A stretch of 64,000 bases of DNA from Tenrec ecaudatus. Lineage: Eukaryota > Chordata > Mammalia > Afrosoricida > Tenrecidae. This document shows positions 44,901 to 57,000 of this stretch, one piece after another. Every line of letters starts with the position of its first letter. The stretch's first letter is position 1. The stretch is from the NCBI RefSeq assembly GCF_050624435.1, contig NC_134530.1:142764721-142828720 (forward strand), given 5' to 3'. A program made the translations under genes and the position numbers. The notes below the pieces were generated by a model. The model was not told where the DNA came from. It saw only the letters and a list, made by a program, of their open reading frames with translations, and searched no databases.

Positions 44901-47079
44901 ATTAAAACTTAATGGGGTGCCCACCAAACACAGCCCCAGAGCGGTACCCACTGGAGAGAGGAGGCTGGTTGGGGGTAGGGATGGGCTGGGGCTCTGCCCA
45001 CAGCCAGACAGGGACTTTGTGCATATCTGGGCACCGCTTAGGGGTGGAGAAGTGACCGGAGGGACTAGGCATACAAGTATCAGGAACATAGCTGGAGCCG
45101 GTGCCACACCCGGCCCCCCGGGGGGAGGAGCCACGGAAGCAGTCACTGCCGGGCCCTGGGACTGAAAGGCGGCACAGCTGCTTGCTGCCTCAGTGAAGCC
45201 GGGAAGGGTTAGATGCACTGAGGCCCCACTGCTCCTTCTCTGGTGGGGGGGGGGGGTTAAGGGGGGAGGGCATCCATAAAACCATTGGAAGGAAATAATA
45301 AAAAGAAAGTTGCTTTCCCTTTAAAGCAAATACCTTACGAGACCATGGATGTATATCCTGAACAGCCAGTAAGCAGTGCATACCTATATTTAGAATGAGA
45401 TATAACTACTATAAAATCAAAAACTGGAGACTTGGAAAGGCTTAAAAGTCATACTTTAAAATTTTTTAAATCATACTTCTACAAATCATTTTGACAGCCG
45501 TCAGATACCATCTTGATCCATGTAGTAGTACATATCGAGGTGACCACTATTTTAATTGAACCCTTTATTTGGAAGTTAGTGGATTAATTTTCTTCTATGT
45601 GGTACTTTGCAATCAGATCTTATTGTGGAAACATTTGTGATAAAGATTGCCTCCGTAGCTGCCCGACTGATTGGATTTGAAAAATTACACCTTCCTTGGT
45701 TTTTAAATATTAAAGTTAAATTGCAGATCACTCAGACTTGGAAAATCTCCAGATGTGCAATGCTTTCTTTTCCTAATAATATCATAGAGGGAGAAACGAA
45801 TGGCGTTTTAAAGCTGTGCCTGTGCGCGATCCGATGAGGAAGCGTCTGGGGAGTGCAGCGCCGGATCAGGAGAGCCACTTCCTGTGATGTGAGCTGGTGA
45901 CCAAGTGCAGAGAGGGCCCTGGGCCATCCGATAGCACGGGGACAGCTGCCTCCCCTGACAGCGTGTCTGGTGGCGCCCGTGCGCAAACCACTGACATGGA
46001 TCATTATCTGTCATCCAAAATGTCTCAAAGGACCCCGAAGTCCAAGCAAACTACCACCGGGAATCATACCCAAGTGCGATTTTTTGGGGGGCGCAAACAC
46101 TGAGCCATTTGGCACATCAGTTGCTAGAAGGAACAGTCTCCAACTAGCCTTCAGTCTAAACGTGTTCACATTCTGACCGTGATGAGGAAATTCTACTTTC
46201 CGATTCCTATGCCATGGCCACTGTGCGAGCTCATGCGGACAGTGCCTGTTCCATTGTGGTTGCGGTGCTCTGCCGGGTTCGGCTTCCCGTAGCTAGGAGA
46301 GCCCGTGTGGGCTCGTGCCAGGCCCACGTGTCCTGTACCGGTCTTCGGTTTGGGCAATTCAGAAATTATGCTTGATCATAGACCAGGCTCGTAGATGGTA
46401 CGGCATGCACATATAATCAGATACTAGCGTTGAAATTATGCTTTGCCACTATTCATGTTGGCCTAGGTACTGTACATACTAATTGTAATCGCTGAGACCT
46501 TGTCGACCATGAAGGCTGGACTATGAATAGATTAAATACGCCTATATAAAGCTGCTTTTTAAAGGCTGCTCTGGGCAGAGGGCATGCCCAATATCCGTGT
46601 AGTGGTGTCTTTTCATCAAAGGGTAATATATGCACAGTATAGGTTAAATGGTCACGTGGGTGGTCTTTGTAGCCACACCCCATAACAGTCCATGTAATTT
46701 AGCAAGGTATTCTGCTTTGACACACGTTTTGTTTACCATAATATATCACAAGGGGAATTCTCTGGCCGATATTCATTGACCAAATCCACCCAGCAAGAGA
46801 CTGTCAATTGTTACTTGGGGGATCGCCTTCCTTTTGTGTTTGTTTGGTCCTCTGGAAGCGGTGTGGGTAATCGTGCAAATGTCTATGAAATTTCTTTACT
46901 GAAGTGACTCCCGTTAGGATCTTGTTCTAATACTTGGAGAATGAACTTCATATGTGTTTGTGTAGTTTTTTGCTTCAACTGTAAAATGGTAAATCTATAA
47001 ATTGTTGTTTTATACAAAAACTAATTTTTAATGTAAAGTGTTTGTAATAATGTAAAAGAAGTGACTCTTATACATGTTC

Positions 47080-47085
47080 AATAAA
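47080..47085 (+). terminator. FAM102B: Putative FAM102B polyadenylation signal
   Basis: AATAAA in an AT-rich context, about 4.2 kb after the stop codon and just before a transposon-rich segment starts. Cleavage would be expected near 47100. Confidence 0.6.
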
Positions 47086-47193
47086 AAGCATATATAGACA
47101 TTTCGATATTGTTTAGATTTTCAACTATAATATCGTCAGAAAGTAATCCAGGGTGGGAAATAAGAAGTGGAAAGGCCAGTATATGAAAAGGTA

Positions 47194-48053
47194 CCCCCCC
47201 AAAATGGATACATATTTTCATGGTACACATTTTTCCTGCTAGGTGAGCATCAAGCAACGGTTCTGAGTTAGTGCACCCAGTGGCATCTCCTGGGAAAGTT
47301 CTCACTGGTCACTGAATTTTTTTGTAAAGCTGTTTTTCTCAAACCTTTTTTGGGTGATGGCCGATTTGAGAGAACAGCATGTGGCTGGGCAATTTTGTTT
47401 CCTGCTCAGGAAAAATGCCGCAGAGCTGTTGTGTTGTTGAGCACAGCTTACAAGGACGGCGCTGTGGGAAAACTCAAGGGTACGAGTTGTTTTCTCATTT
47501 CAGAAGGGGTGAAACGTCAATTGATGACAATGGATGTCCGGCAACTTCACAAATAGATGAAAGTGTCGACTTGTAGTGCATTTGCAGTTTGTTCCACCAG
47601 ACCAGATTAAGCTTTCTATTTAGAGGTTCTGAAAATATAGTGTAACGGTGTGTGACAAAAAGACTGATTTGTGGCAGATGGGACTGGTTTTGCCACCATG
47701 ACAATGCACCTGCTCATGCAGCCATCTCAGGGCACCAGTTTTTGGCAAAAAATAGCATGCCTCTTGCCCCATGGACCTTACCCACCTGACCCTGCCCTAT
47801 GTGACTTTTTGTACGCGGATGAAGAGGGACATGAAAGGACAGCAATTTGACAAAGGAGAGGTGAAGGAAAAAATGAGGAAGGTGCTGTCAGCCATCCAAG
47901 CAGATGAGTTTGAAAAATGTTTCCAAGAATGGAATCGCAGATTTGACAACTGTACTAAGTGCAATGGAGAGTATACTTTGAAGGTGATAAGGTTTGTTTT
48001 GTTTTTTTTTAATTAAATACATAGCTTTGGGGTGAATTTTCAGTTTGGGGGGC
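47194..48053 (+). mobile_element. Mariner-family DNA transposon, internally deleted
   Basis: Imperfect inverted termini (CCCCCCCAAAATGGA at the left; reverse of ...CAGTTTGGGGGGC at the right), each bordered by TA at 47192-47193 and 48054-48055, as expected for mariner. At 860 bp it is shorter than the usual ~1.3 kb. It encodes the CHHDNAPAH motif at 47691-47717 and a C-terminal frame at 47771-48016, in different frames. Confidence 0.85.
47690..48016 (+). pseudogene. Mariner transposase C-terminal half, broken
   Basis: The CHHDNAPAH motif holds the second catalytic aspartate; a PPDPALCDF stretch (third aspartate region) follows in another frame, then KRDMKGQQFD, LSAIQADEFEKCFQEW and NGEY in a third. 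At least two frameshifts separate these and the N-terminal half is mostly gone, so no active transposase is possible. Confidence 0.85.
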
Positions 48054-49267
48054 TACGCCTTCGTAGTCCTCTTCCCCTTAGTTTGTCTTATCACCATGTA
48101 GGAGAGCACAGACTTGCACGTCTCCAGGCATGTCTGAGTCCTGAGACCTAAGGCACGGGCCTGGGCGGGAGGCATGCCTGAGTCTGAGTCAGACTCCCAT
48201 CCAAACCTTCTAATCTACAATGGCGCTACCGCCCCCAACACTATGGAGATATGAAGAAAAAGCTTCAGCCAATGCTGTTTATGCCACTTGGTACACACTC
48301 AGTGCTCAATGTTTCACCAACCAAAATTTACCTTTTTATAGCATCCACTTACGCATCTTAATTGTAGGGTTGGTCGCCTAGAAATGGCCAATACATGTGC
48401 CAGTGTTCGAGTTTAAGATCACCACTTAAATAACACTGGTTGTCACCACACCCTTGTTCTAGCGGTTCTTCCCTTTGACTAGGATGCCCTCACGGGTGAG
48501 GAAACAATTCCCAGACTTGCCCTCCGCTGATGCTCACCCTGGAACAGCCCTGGAGGAACTGTGGTGGAGAGGGAGTGTGAGCCCAGGTGTTTCTCTGCAG
48601 ATGTTCCCGGCGTCCCTGGACACTGAAGAGCTAAAAGGATGATGTGACAAAGGAGAAAGCACCTGTTTCCTGGTAGGAAGTAGGTGGGTACAGGCACCGG
48701 ACAGAGACCCTCCAAGCTCCTCCCCAATACACAGGGCCACACAAGGGAACTGTGTACCAAATCCCAATAGAGACTGGCTGAACTGGCCCATCTGTTCCCT
48801 CGGTCCTCCTTGCCCACATCTCAGGCCTGGAGTAAACAGGCTCAGCCTTCCTGATCTTAGGTTACCTCTGTCCGTAACACTTAGCATTTTTTTGGTTCTA
48901 TCTTCCCATCTCCATAACTCTACCTCTGGAGTGGGTAGGTGGGGGGAGGGGTGTGTATGTGTCTAAGGTAGCCCAAGTATGAAATGAAACCATTCCTGTT
49001 TGCCCGATAGGAAGTCACTGAAGTCAATCCATCCTGCATTATACAAAATGTAATTTTTTAAGAGGCTTAAATTCAGGCACTCCCTGGGTCGGTTTGCTGT
49101 TCCACGTGATCCCACCTAATAAGACATTCCTGTATTAATTCGTTTAGACCCCTCTATGCTAGGTTAAAATGTTTCTGCAAACACCGTTCCTTGTAAGAGG
49201 TTGCCTTTAGCACTCCATCTCTAATGCATCTTAATAACAATCTCCTAAGAACTGGATGCATTTCAAA
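48054..49267. other. Intergenic segment, nothing recognised
   Basis: Between the mariner and the next AfroSINE I see no gene or named repeat. The overlapping - strand frames at 48479-48887 have no recognisable domain. Confidence 0.4.
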
Positions 49268-49458
49268 AGGAACCACAGGGGCGCTATGGGTTAAGCACTG
49301 GGCTACTAATCACACAGGTCACCAGGTCGAACCTACCAGCTTCCCTGAGGGAGCCAGATGAGGCTGTCTGCTCCCGCTAAGATTCACGGCCTCAGAAACG
49401 CCATGGAGTGTAGCTATGGATCAGAATCAACTTGACGACAAGGGAAGTCGGTTATTCA
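49268..49458 (+). repeat. AfroSINE
   Basis: GGAACCACAGGGGCGCTATG, AGATGAGGCTGTCTGCTCCC, CGGCCTCAGAAACGCCATGG and GGATCAGAATCAACTTGACG. Confidence 0.88.
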
Positions 49459-49629
49459 TTGCTAAGAGTTTCAAACCTCTACAGAAAATTGGCATAACTT
49501 TTTTGCTTCCCGATTAAATCAGAGGCCTCGAAATAAGGGTGTACAAGTATTTTAAGTAGGGAAGTGTGCCTGCCATCTTCTGGCTTTGATCTTGGCTGGA
49601 TTCAAATCTACCTGTGCGAAGTGTGTAAA

Positions 49630-49775
49630 CCAAAACCTAAGTCCACTGCCATGAGTCAACTCCAACTCAGAGCAGCCCTCCAGGCCAGAGTCGAACTTTC
49701 CTCGAGGAGTGCCAAGGTTGGAATCCGTTAGTGAGACGGACTGCCACCGCTTTCTCCCAGAGGAGCTGCTGTAAA
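49630..49775 (-). repeat. AfroSINE, reverse orientation, partial
   Basis: CCACTGCCATGAGTCAACTC, CCAGAGTCGAACTTTCC and TTTCTCCCAGAGGAGCTGCT. A smaller piece (CACCGAGTCAATTCCAACTC) recurs at about 49925-49960. Confidence 0.8.
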
Positions 49776-50339
49776 TAGACATTAGGTGGAGATCCTACTT
49801 AGATCTCAAGGGCCAGGGCGGTTCCCACGAACATCTCATGGCACAAGCTTCCCATGGAGTCCGGCAGGTGGGTTAAAGGGGTCAGGTGATGCGAAAACTC
49901 TGCCTCCCAGCGGCCACCAAACTCCCTGCACCGAGTCAATTCCAACTCAGACTCTACAGCGCCATTTAAGTCTTTGGGGAGAAGACATCCCATGTTCTGG
50001 AAGCTTCTGCATTGCATTTACAAAACTAAATGGCCCGTTCAAGTGTTCTCCAACTAAAACAGGGACAATCTGCCCCCACAAAGACTTGCAAGGCTCCAGC
50101 CTACTGGTACGTTGTCTTAAGGTGGGAAGAAATGGAAGAAACCTTAGGCAGCGCTATCTCAAGTAGTAGAAATGGAAGAGTTGGGGGAGGGAGGTGATTT
50201 AGGGACATGTCATTTGTGCTTTACATCCTTATGAAGTGTGGTTTCTTAGCATGAACTTGGATTGCTATTAGTGGGGTTTTGTGTTTTTAGAAGACATTTA
50301 AGAGTAGAGTACATCCAGACGGTCACACATTTATAAAAA

Positions 50340-51100
50340 GATGTACCAGGGCTGCTCCTGCAGTGCAGTGAGCTCTTTAATAGGTCCCTGATGGCCACAG
50401 CCTCTCCAGCTCCCAACCCGCAACCTGGTCCTGATGGGTGCCCTAAGAGGTGGCAGACATTGATTGACAGGATTCAACTGCGAGTGCCTGTCAGGAGGAT
50501 TCATCATTGTGATTGTCACCATGCTGGGTATGAAATCAGCCATGTCCGAAGCAAAAGGTGGAGATCTCAGGACCAGAGAGAGACGGGAATGGAGCACATC
50601 CTTTGGAGTCCAAGATTCCTGTGCAGGGAACCCCCTTGGTCCATGACACAACAGTGACGCCAGAGGTATAACAGACGAGCAGTAGCAGCAACAGAACCAG
50701 AAGACTGCATGAACCAGGGTACCGGACTTCTTAGCCCACAGAGCACTTTGGGGCAGGAAGTTGGCTTGTAGCGTGGGGTGTATCTGGGCGCTTGATTGGG
50801 GAAGCTGGCGCTGCCTGCCTTTGGGTTGGGGCTTACAACAGAGTGGCATGCCCTGTGGGCATTCATTGGCAGCTCTAAAGTTTCGTAACACTGCAAAAGG
50901 TCTGGCCAAGAGGCTGTGGGCCAGGGGGAGGCCCGCCTTTGGTCAAAGCAGGGACGAGACTGTCCTGGTTGAAATCTGTATCTTGAGCATTTGTAAACTG
51001 TTACCTTCCTTAATAAACCCTATAATCATGAACATTGGGAGTTGTGTGTGGCCATCACGATGGATTTTTAACCCAGCCGAAAAGTGGAGAGTGCTGTGAC
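50340..51100 (+). mobile_element. LTR-like repeat (family B, copy 2)
   Basis: Shares the family B blocks (GCAGGAAGTTGGCTTGTAGC, GGCGCTTGATTGGGGAAGCT, GCCAAGAGGCTGTGGGCCAG) and has AATAAA at about 51012 followed by CCCTATAATCATGAACATTG, consistent with an LTR poly(A) region. Confidence 0.6.
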
Positions 51101-51242
51101 AGAACAAAAAAAGTAGAGCACTGTGGGAGGACCGGCTCCCTACAAGCAGTGAATTCGGGGCAAAGGATATTCCTAAGGAGGGTATACATACCCAGTGTAT
51201 GACTATAAACATGTATGGATATATTTATATATGTAAATGTCA

Positions 51243-51610
51243 TACGGGCTTCAAAACATTTGTGGAAAAATTGCATTCTTTTAAATTTTTCATTAAAAGA
51301 TCATTTTATTGGGGGCTTCTACAGCTCTTATAACCCATGCATCAATTGTATCAGGCATATTTGTATGTATGTTGTCATTTTACTAAACGCTTACTTTTAT
51401 GAGCCCTTAGTATCTTTTTTTCCCTCCCTCCTCTACCCTCATGACCCCTTGATAAATTATGAATTATTCTCATATCAATACCATCTGTTCTCTTCCCCCA
51501 TTTCTGTTGCTCATCCCCTGTGGGGCGGGGGGATTATGTGCCCATGCTCTCTAGCCCATGTGCATTATCTTTTAATTCTATTTTCCACAAAATTTTTGAA
51601 GCCTGTGTGT
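51243..51610 (+). repeat. Palindromic repeat split by an L1 3' end
   Basis: Left arm GCTTCAAAACATTTGTGGAA and right arm TTCCACAAAATTTTTGAAGC pair at 18 of 20 positions. Between them is a reverse L1 tail flanked by TGCATTCTTTT and TGCATTATCTTTT. Confidence 0.6.
51279..51560 (-). mobile_element. L1 3' end, reverse orientation
   Basis: Reverse A-rich tail, then TTTTATTGGGGGCTTCTACA and ACCCCTTGATAAATTATGAA. Flanking target duplication about 11 bp (51272-51282 and 51561-51573). Confidence 0.75.
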
Positions 51611-51683
51611 GACATGCATATATCCCTAAAAATACAGTGTGGTGGAGGTCAAGTATTAAGGGTAACAATTTACTTTAAAACCT

Positions 51684-51801
51684 ATATACTGTATATACAC
51701 ATGTATAAGCCAAGTTTTTCAGCACATTTTTTATGCAGTTTGAGATAAAATTAGGTGCCTCAGCTGATATTTCGGTCAGCTTATACTACAGTATATATAT
51801 T
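51684..51801 (+). mobile_element. Palindromic Tc/mariner-like MITE, copy 3
   Basis: TATACTGTATATACACATGT then ATAAGCCAAGTTTTTCAGCA, inner GGTGCCTCAGCTGATATTTC, right end TTATACTACAGTATATATAT. Confidence 0.7.
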
Positions 51802-51931
51802 TCTGAATTGCTTTATTACAATAAATGCTTTACTAAAATAAAAAAATTTATTATAGAGACAACTGGCAGAATTTGTTGGGAGTTGGTCATTTTTGTTCTG
51901 AAATTTGGCTGGGGGTTAAAATTGACAGCTT

Positions 51932-52110
51932 AGTGGGATCCTGGTGGCACAGTGGTTCTGAGTTGACTGCTAACCTCATTATCAGCAGTTCAAAACCACC
52001 AGCTGCTCCTCAGGAGTAAGTTGGGACCTTCTACTCCTATAAAAAGTCACAGCCTCTGAAATCCACAGGGCAGTTCTACCGAGCTGGGTGTTGGTAGGGT
52101 CGTTTCAGTC
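51932..52110 (+). repeat. AfroSINE
   Basis: GGGATCCTGGTGGCACAGTG, AAAACCACCAGCTGCTCC, CAGGGCAGTTCTACCGAGCT. Confidence 0.9.
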
Positions 52111-52139
52111 GTGGCTGTAAGATACTGTGTATATTCTCT

Positions 52140-52800
52140 ACCCTTACCAGCATTCTCTCATGACCACAGCAGGTCTGCTTCACCCAGGATGTCAGGGCCA
52201 ATGCTAAGACCAGAAGAGTTCCCCCAAAAAGCAGAGACACTAAAATTCTTAAAATTATTCAAAAGTATGACCTTAGGCAGAAATGGCCTATGAAGTGGGC
52301 AGCCCACCAAATGAAAACCATGTGCACATTCACATCGAGGCACAGAAGTTGTCAAGGATTTCATCTTGCTCGGATCCACAATCGATGCTCATGGTATCGG
52401 CCAGAAAATCAAATGATGCATTGCATTAGGTAAATCTGCTGCAAAAAACCTTTTTGTGGGTTGTCGTTACTAAAAAGCAATGATGTTACTTTGAGGACTA
52501 AGGTGTGTCTGGCCCAAGCCATGATATTTTCAATTGCCTCATATATATGCAAAAGCTGAACACTAAATAAGGAAGACCCAAAAATAATTGGTGCCTTTGA
52601 ACTTATGGGGTTGGTGAACAATACTGAACATACCATGGACTGCCAAAAGGATAAATTAATGTCTTGGGAGAAGTACAGGCAAGGATGGTGAGGCTTCATC
52701 TCACGTACTTCGGACATGTTATCAGCAGAGGCCAGTCCCTGGAGGCCCTCATGCTTGGTATTAAGGACCTTCAACGGATGGATGGCACACAGGACTGTGA
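52140..52800 (+). mobile_element. RTE-clade LINE fragment
   Basis: Broken frames give VKDFILLGSTI near 52355, then LHLTYFGHVISRGQSLEAL near 52700, matching the C-terminal part of RTE ORF2 in order. It has several frameshifts and no full reverse transcriptase. Confidence 0.7.
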
Positions 52801-52829
52801 GTAGGATGGACTTTGGGTCTATAAATCTT

Positions 52830-53735
52830 ACCTCAGTTCAAGAACCATTTGTTCTAATAATTTGTCACTGTATGATACCCTCCATTCTGACACGATGGCT
52901 GAGGACGAAATGGGTACACAAGAAAATGTGAAGGAAGCAGATGGTGCCCAGCTATTAAAAGATATAGTGTTTGGGGTCTTAAAGGCTTGAAGTTAAACAA
53001 GCGGCCATCTATCAGGGAAGCAACAAAGCCCACATGGAAGAAGCACACCAGCCTGTGTGATCACAAGTTACCGATGGGAAGAGGTATCAGAAGTTCAAAA
53101 ACAACTAAATTGATGTGAAGGGGTGTGGATGAGATGGAGACCCAAAACACACCTGTAAGATAATTGGACATTCTCTCACAGAAAGGCCACACAGAAGGGA
53201 TGATAAATCCAGGGTGCGGTACAGCACTGATGAACCACGTAACTAGTTCTTTAATATATCCTCCCCTATTATGGTTTTGCTTACCTCATTAATCATGTTA
53301 GATTTATGTGTGTTCAATTGTATATTTAAGATCATTGGGTACATGAAAGTCAAGATAGAGAACCCTTCAGAAACAGAAATGAGAGTAATAGTTCCCTGGG
53401 GATACGGAAAGGGGGATAGGGATCTATCCGATCGCATTGATGACTGGATAACCCCACTCGATGGGACTGAACAGAATTGTACGTGAATGGACATATTGGA
53501 TCATGTAAGATATGGCAAAAAAATAGAAAGCTATTCTGGGGTTAAAATACCGGGTTCCTGAGGGGTGGGGTAAGGGGAAGGAGGGGATAAAGAGGAGCTG
53601 ACATCAAGGAGTTCAAGAAAAAGGAAAATGTATTGAAACAGATTGTGGTAGCGATTGTACGATGTTGCTTGATGTGCTTGAACTATGGATTGTTATACCT
53701 GGAAGAGCTCCCAATAAAACGCTTGGAAATGTGAA
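52830..53735 (+). mobile_element. L1 3' UTR and tail
   Basis: GTGTTTGGGGTCTTAAAGGC, AGCAACAAAGCCCACATGGA, a GAGGGGATAAAGAGGAGC block, then CTCCCAATAAAACGCTTGGA near the end. Confidence 0.75.
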
Positions 53736-53751
53736 AAAGGAGAACGATGGT

Positions 53752-53836
53752 GAGGACGGCGCAGGACCGGGCGGGGCTTTGTTCCGCGGCACTCGGGGTC
53801 CCCATGAGTCAGAATGGACCCAAGGAAACCATGAGT
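53752..53836 (+). repeat. AfroSINE 3' fragment
   Basis: CGGGGTCCCCATGAGTCAGA then ATGGACCCAAGG, a 3' tail form. Confidence 0.55.
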
Positions 53837-54100
53837 ACTTCCAATTGTTAAATGGGAACTACTTGCTGTGTGAACATTCGCAACAAAGAAATCCCTCCCA
53901 GCTTCCAGAGAAGGTGGCCCATCGAGACAAGTAGTGAAGCCAAACAAGAAGTTATTGTAGTCTTCATTTTGCCTAAACACAACCAGGTAACTCACACACA
54001 AGAACCTAACTTGCCAGGGGGCTGTGTGATTTGCAAAAACCTGTTTCTCTCATTTGTATCAAAATATGACATCCAGGAAACAAGATCTGATTTAAATGAG

Positions 54101-54500
54101 TGTTCAACTGGGTGGACTAGAGAAACAAATACAGAGACACTCATATGTGTGAGAGAGCGCTTTATATCAAAGAAAAATTATACGTTAACAGTTCAGTCCA
54201 GATCAAATCCCTAAGTCTGATAATAGTCCTTAAGTCCCTCTTCAGACTCACGTGGCACATGCAATACTGGAAGATGCAGAAAGGCCACTGGCCAGTGGGT
54301 GCAAAGTCTTATGGATCCAGTGGTGGTGGAAGTGTCTCCGCATGGCTCCACAACGAGGCTTGTCAACAGGAGGGTGGAGCAGAGGATGGGTAGCCCACCT
54401 CCAGGCCTGGCAAAGTCCTTTAGTTCAGTAGCCCTCCAATCAAGCTCCACCCACATGTTCCTAGGAAGCCAAGTTGGCACACAAAACCTAACGGATCACC
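54101..54500 (-). mobile_element. ERVL-type LTR (family A, copy 3)
   Basis: Matches 17-551 closely at its left end (GGACTAGAGAAACAAATACA, CACTCATATGTGTGAG, AGTCCAGATCAAATCCCTAA) and inside (GGCACATGCAATACTGGAAG). Confidence 0.65.
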
Positions 54501-54670
54501 AGGAGAAACAAAAACCATCCCATGAGGGGTGAGAGTTACAGAACAATGCTGGAGGCCAGGATTTCCTCTTTGATGATAGAGGAGAGGATGGGTCTGAGGT
54601 CCTTGAAGTGGTTAGGTATCATTAGAAGGTCCTAGATAGAGTAAAACTGTAGGCCAAAACTCAAAATCAT

Positions 54671-54673
<3 letters not shown>

Positions 54674-54742
<69 letters not shown>
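54674..54742 (+). repeat. (TA)n microsatellite
   Basis: About 34 perfect TA units. Confidence 0.97.
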
Positions 54743-54746
<4 letters not shown>

Positions 54747-54879
54747 ACCAGGCTTACTGGTCAGAGAAATACTGGTGGAGCCCCTGAGACTATGGTCCTT
54801 AGACCCCCTTAGGCCTGGCACAATTTTAGTCAAACAGTAGACATGCCTGCACGTGATGGCTTTAATATGACTCTTCTAA

Positions 54880-55570
54880 GGTGGTGTGGAAGCTACCGAT
54901 CGGGTTATATGATTTAGCTGTGAGTGACTGCTCATACTGCCATCTGACGGGGTATAAAACGAGCCATTTCCGAAGCAGGGAGTGGAGCTCTTACTACCAG
55001 CAAGAAAGACCTTATTACCAGGAGTGGATCACATTCTTCCTTTGGACCCCAAGATCCCTGCACATCGAGCCTTGTCCAGGAGACAGCTGTGACATCAGGA
55101 ACAGCAGCAGAATCAGACAGAGCATTCATTGGACTGACCCGGCCCACTGAGCAAGTAGAGTTGATGGCTTTGGAGCAGGAGGCTGGCTTGCGAAGTGGGA
55201 TGCCTCTGGGTCTTAATTGGGAGAGATGGGTTTGCTAGCCCACAGAACTGGAGCTGAGAGGCTCTGGGTTGAGGCGTATGAGAAGCGGCATGCTCTTAGG
55301 GCATCTACCGGCTGTCCTAAAATAGCCTTGTAAAGTTGCAGAAGCAGAGTGCAGGCCAGGCCAAGAGGCTGTGGGTTAGAGAGGCCTGCCTGTGGACATG
55401 GCAGCAAAGAAACTGTCCTGACTAAACAACTGTGCGCTGAGCATATTTCACCTCTGAATTTCTATCATAAGCCCAATAATAGTGATCCTTGTCTGTGAGT
55501 TCCGTGTGGCTGTTGCAGTGAGTTATAGAACCCAGCAGCACCACCCCTAAAACACAGTGGGGATGGGGTT
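54880..55570 (+). mobile_element. LTR-like repeat (family B, copy 3)
   Basis: Shares GCAGGAGGCTGGCTTGCGAA, GCCTCTGGGTCTTAATTGGG, GGGTTTGCTAGCCCACAGAA and GCCAAGAGGCTGTGGGTTAG with copies at 14735 and 50340; has TATAAA at about 54953. Confidence 0.6.
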
Positions 55571-56796
55571 GTGGAACAGAGCACGCTGTGGGAGACAGAG
55601 CACTTAAGTGTGGGGGAAGGAACCAAGCACACCACCACCTACCAGAGAAGCACTCACGCCTTGGAATAATCAACTACTTGACATCCAAAGACAATGTCTG
55701 CCCAAGGACAAAGCAGGAGAAATGGGAAGCGCAGGGAGGAAGCAGAAACATGGATATTATTACATGACAGGCCCTGTGATCGTGGCATGAAACAAATGTG
55801 TGTGAAATGGTGGATGGAAAACCGATCTACCCTGTAGAACATCACTTAGAAAATAAAACTTTTACAAAGGTAACGTGCATGTAGACGTGGTATCTGATCT
55901 TGGGTATGCCATTTATTCATGCCACATAAGTGACAGTTCCTTGAGCCTGACATCCAGCCCAGGCTCTGCTTGCTCTAAACCCCCATTGCCAGGCCTCCCC
56001 GGACTCCATGTCCTCTTAGCTCCCCATACGCGCTCCTGTTGGGAGACACCACCTCGTCTCCCTCTTTGGGGTTACAACCTGCCAGGGTAGAGAAGTTGGC
56101 AGCAGTCCTTCTACCACTGGTCCAGGGTCCCGAGACCTCAGGGCTTGCTCATTCCCCCAAATCAGAGGGACACTGAAAACTCACCCAAAGAGAAGTGGAA
56201 AACATCTTATTTGCTAGGGACTGAAAGAACTCCAACGCCTTTGTTTACCCACCCTTTGCAATCCTGGAATTTGCCTGTGGTCAGTACAATAGCCCCTGGA
56301 CGTGCAGGAAGCTACCCTCATTTTTGAGGACCTTAACATGCTCTTACTGTACTCCAGCTAGGTCTCAAATAGTATGCTTATTAGCCAAGATACATCTAAA
56401 GGCCATGTCCATTCGATAGGGCCTGAAGGCAAGCCAAATTAGCTCACCTCTCCCACCTAGAGGCATAGAAGGCAACCCAGTTTTTGGTTAGGATGGTTAA
56501 TGACTATCAATCCAATACTTCCTGACAAACCCACACACCAACGTAGGCCAGTGTGTTTCTGTAATTTCCACTGCAATCAGAACAATACAATGGAATTGAT
56601 AATCACAGCTGGCAATGGACACCAGTGAACACTGGCTGAGAAAGCCCACCAGCCTGGTTCTTACTCATTTTGCCCCACTCTGGCTAATGGATCCGGAAGC
56701 CTTCCATGTACTACTTAGATATTGGGATTGTGAGGCTGACAAGATTACATATTGTGTTATGCTACCTGGCAAAAATCGCACTCTGACATACAGCTA
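55571..56796. other. Intergenic segment, nothing recognised
   Basis: No gene-like pattern. An A-rich piece near 55850 may be the end of an unnamed retroposon. Confidence 0.35.
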
Positions 56797-57000
56797 CCAA
56801 AAACCAAACCCACTGCCATGGAGTCAACTCCGGCTCAGAGCGACCCTATAGGACAGCATAGAACTGCCCCTGTGGGCTTCCAAGGCTGTCTCAGCCCCCT
56901 TCCCTCCCCAGCCAAGGCTGTACATCTTTATGGAAATAGAAAGCCTTCTGTTTCCCGAAGAGCAGCTGGTGGCTTTGTAATGAAGACCTTGCAGTTACCT
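56797..57000 (-). repeat. AfroSINE, reverse orientation
   Basis: CCCACTGCCATGGAGTCAAC, AGCGACCCTATAGGACAGCA then TAGAACTGCCCC, and AGCAGCTGGTGGCTTTG. Confidence 0.88.

Larger units (their letters stand above)
42899..47100 (+). other. FAM102B: FAM102B 3' UTR (probable)
   Basis: About 4.2 kb from the stop codon to the first well-placed poly(A) signal. From 43200 to 44650 it is AT-rich and almost free of recognisable transposons, unlike the introns and the intergenic DNA to the right, which suggests constraint. A GC-rich island lies at 44930-45180. A short palindromic repeat arm (see 44846-44900) is the only inserted element I recognise. The exact end is inferred, and earlier AATAAA matches (for example near 43915 and 45297) could give shorter transcripts. 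Confidence 0.65.

Noticed and set aside
48479-48887. Overlapping - strand frames of 112 and 117 codons
   Set aside because: No recognised domain, no splice or poly(A) context.
50331-50909. 192-codon - strand frame
   Set aside because: It lies antisense within family B repeat sequence and shows no protein similarity; related frames appear in the other family B copies (for example near 14800 and 55000).
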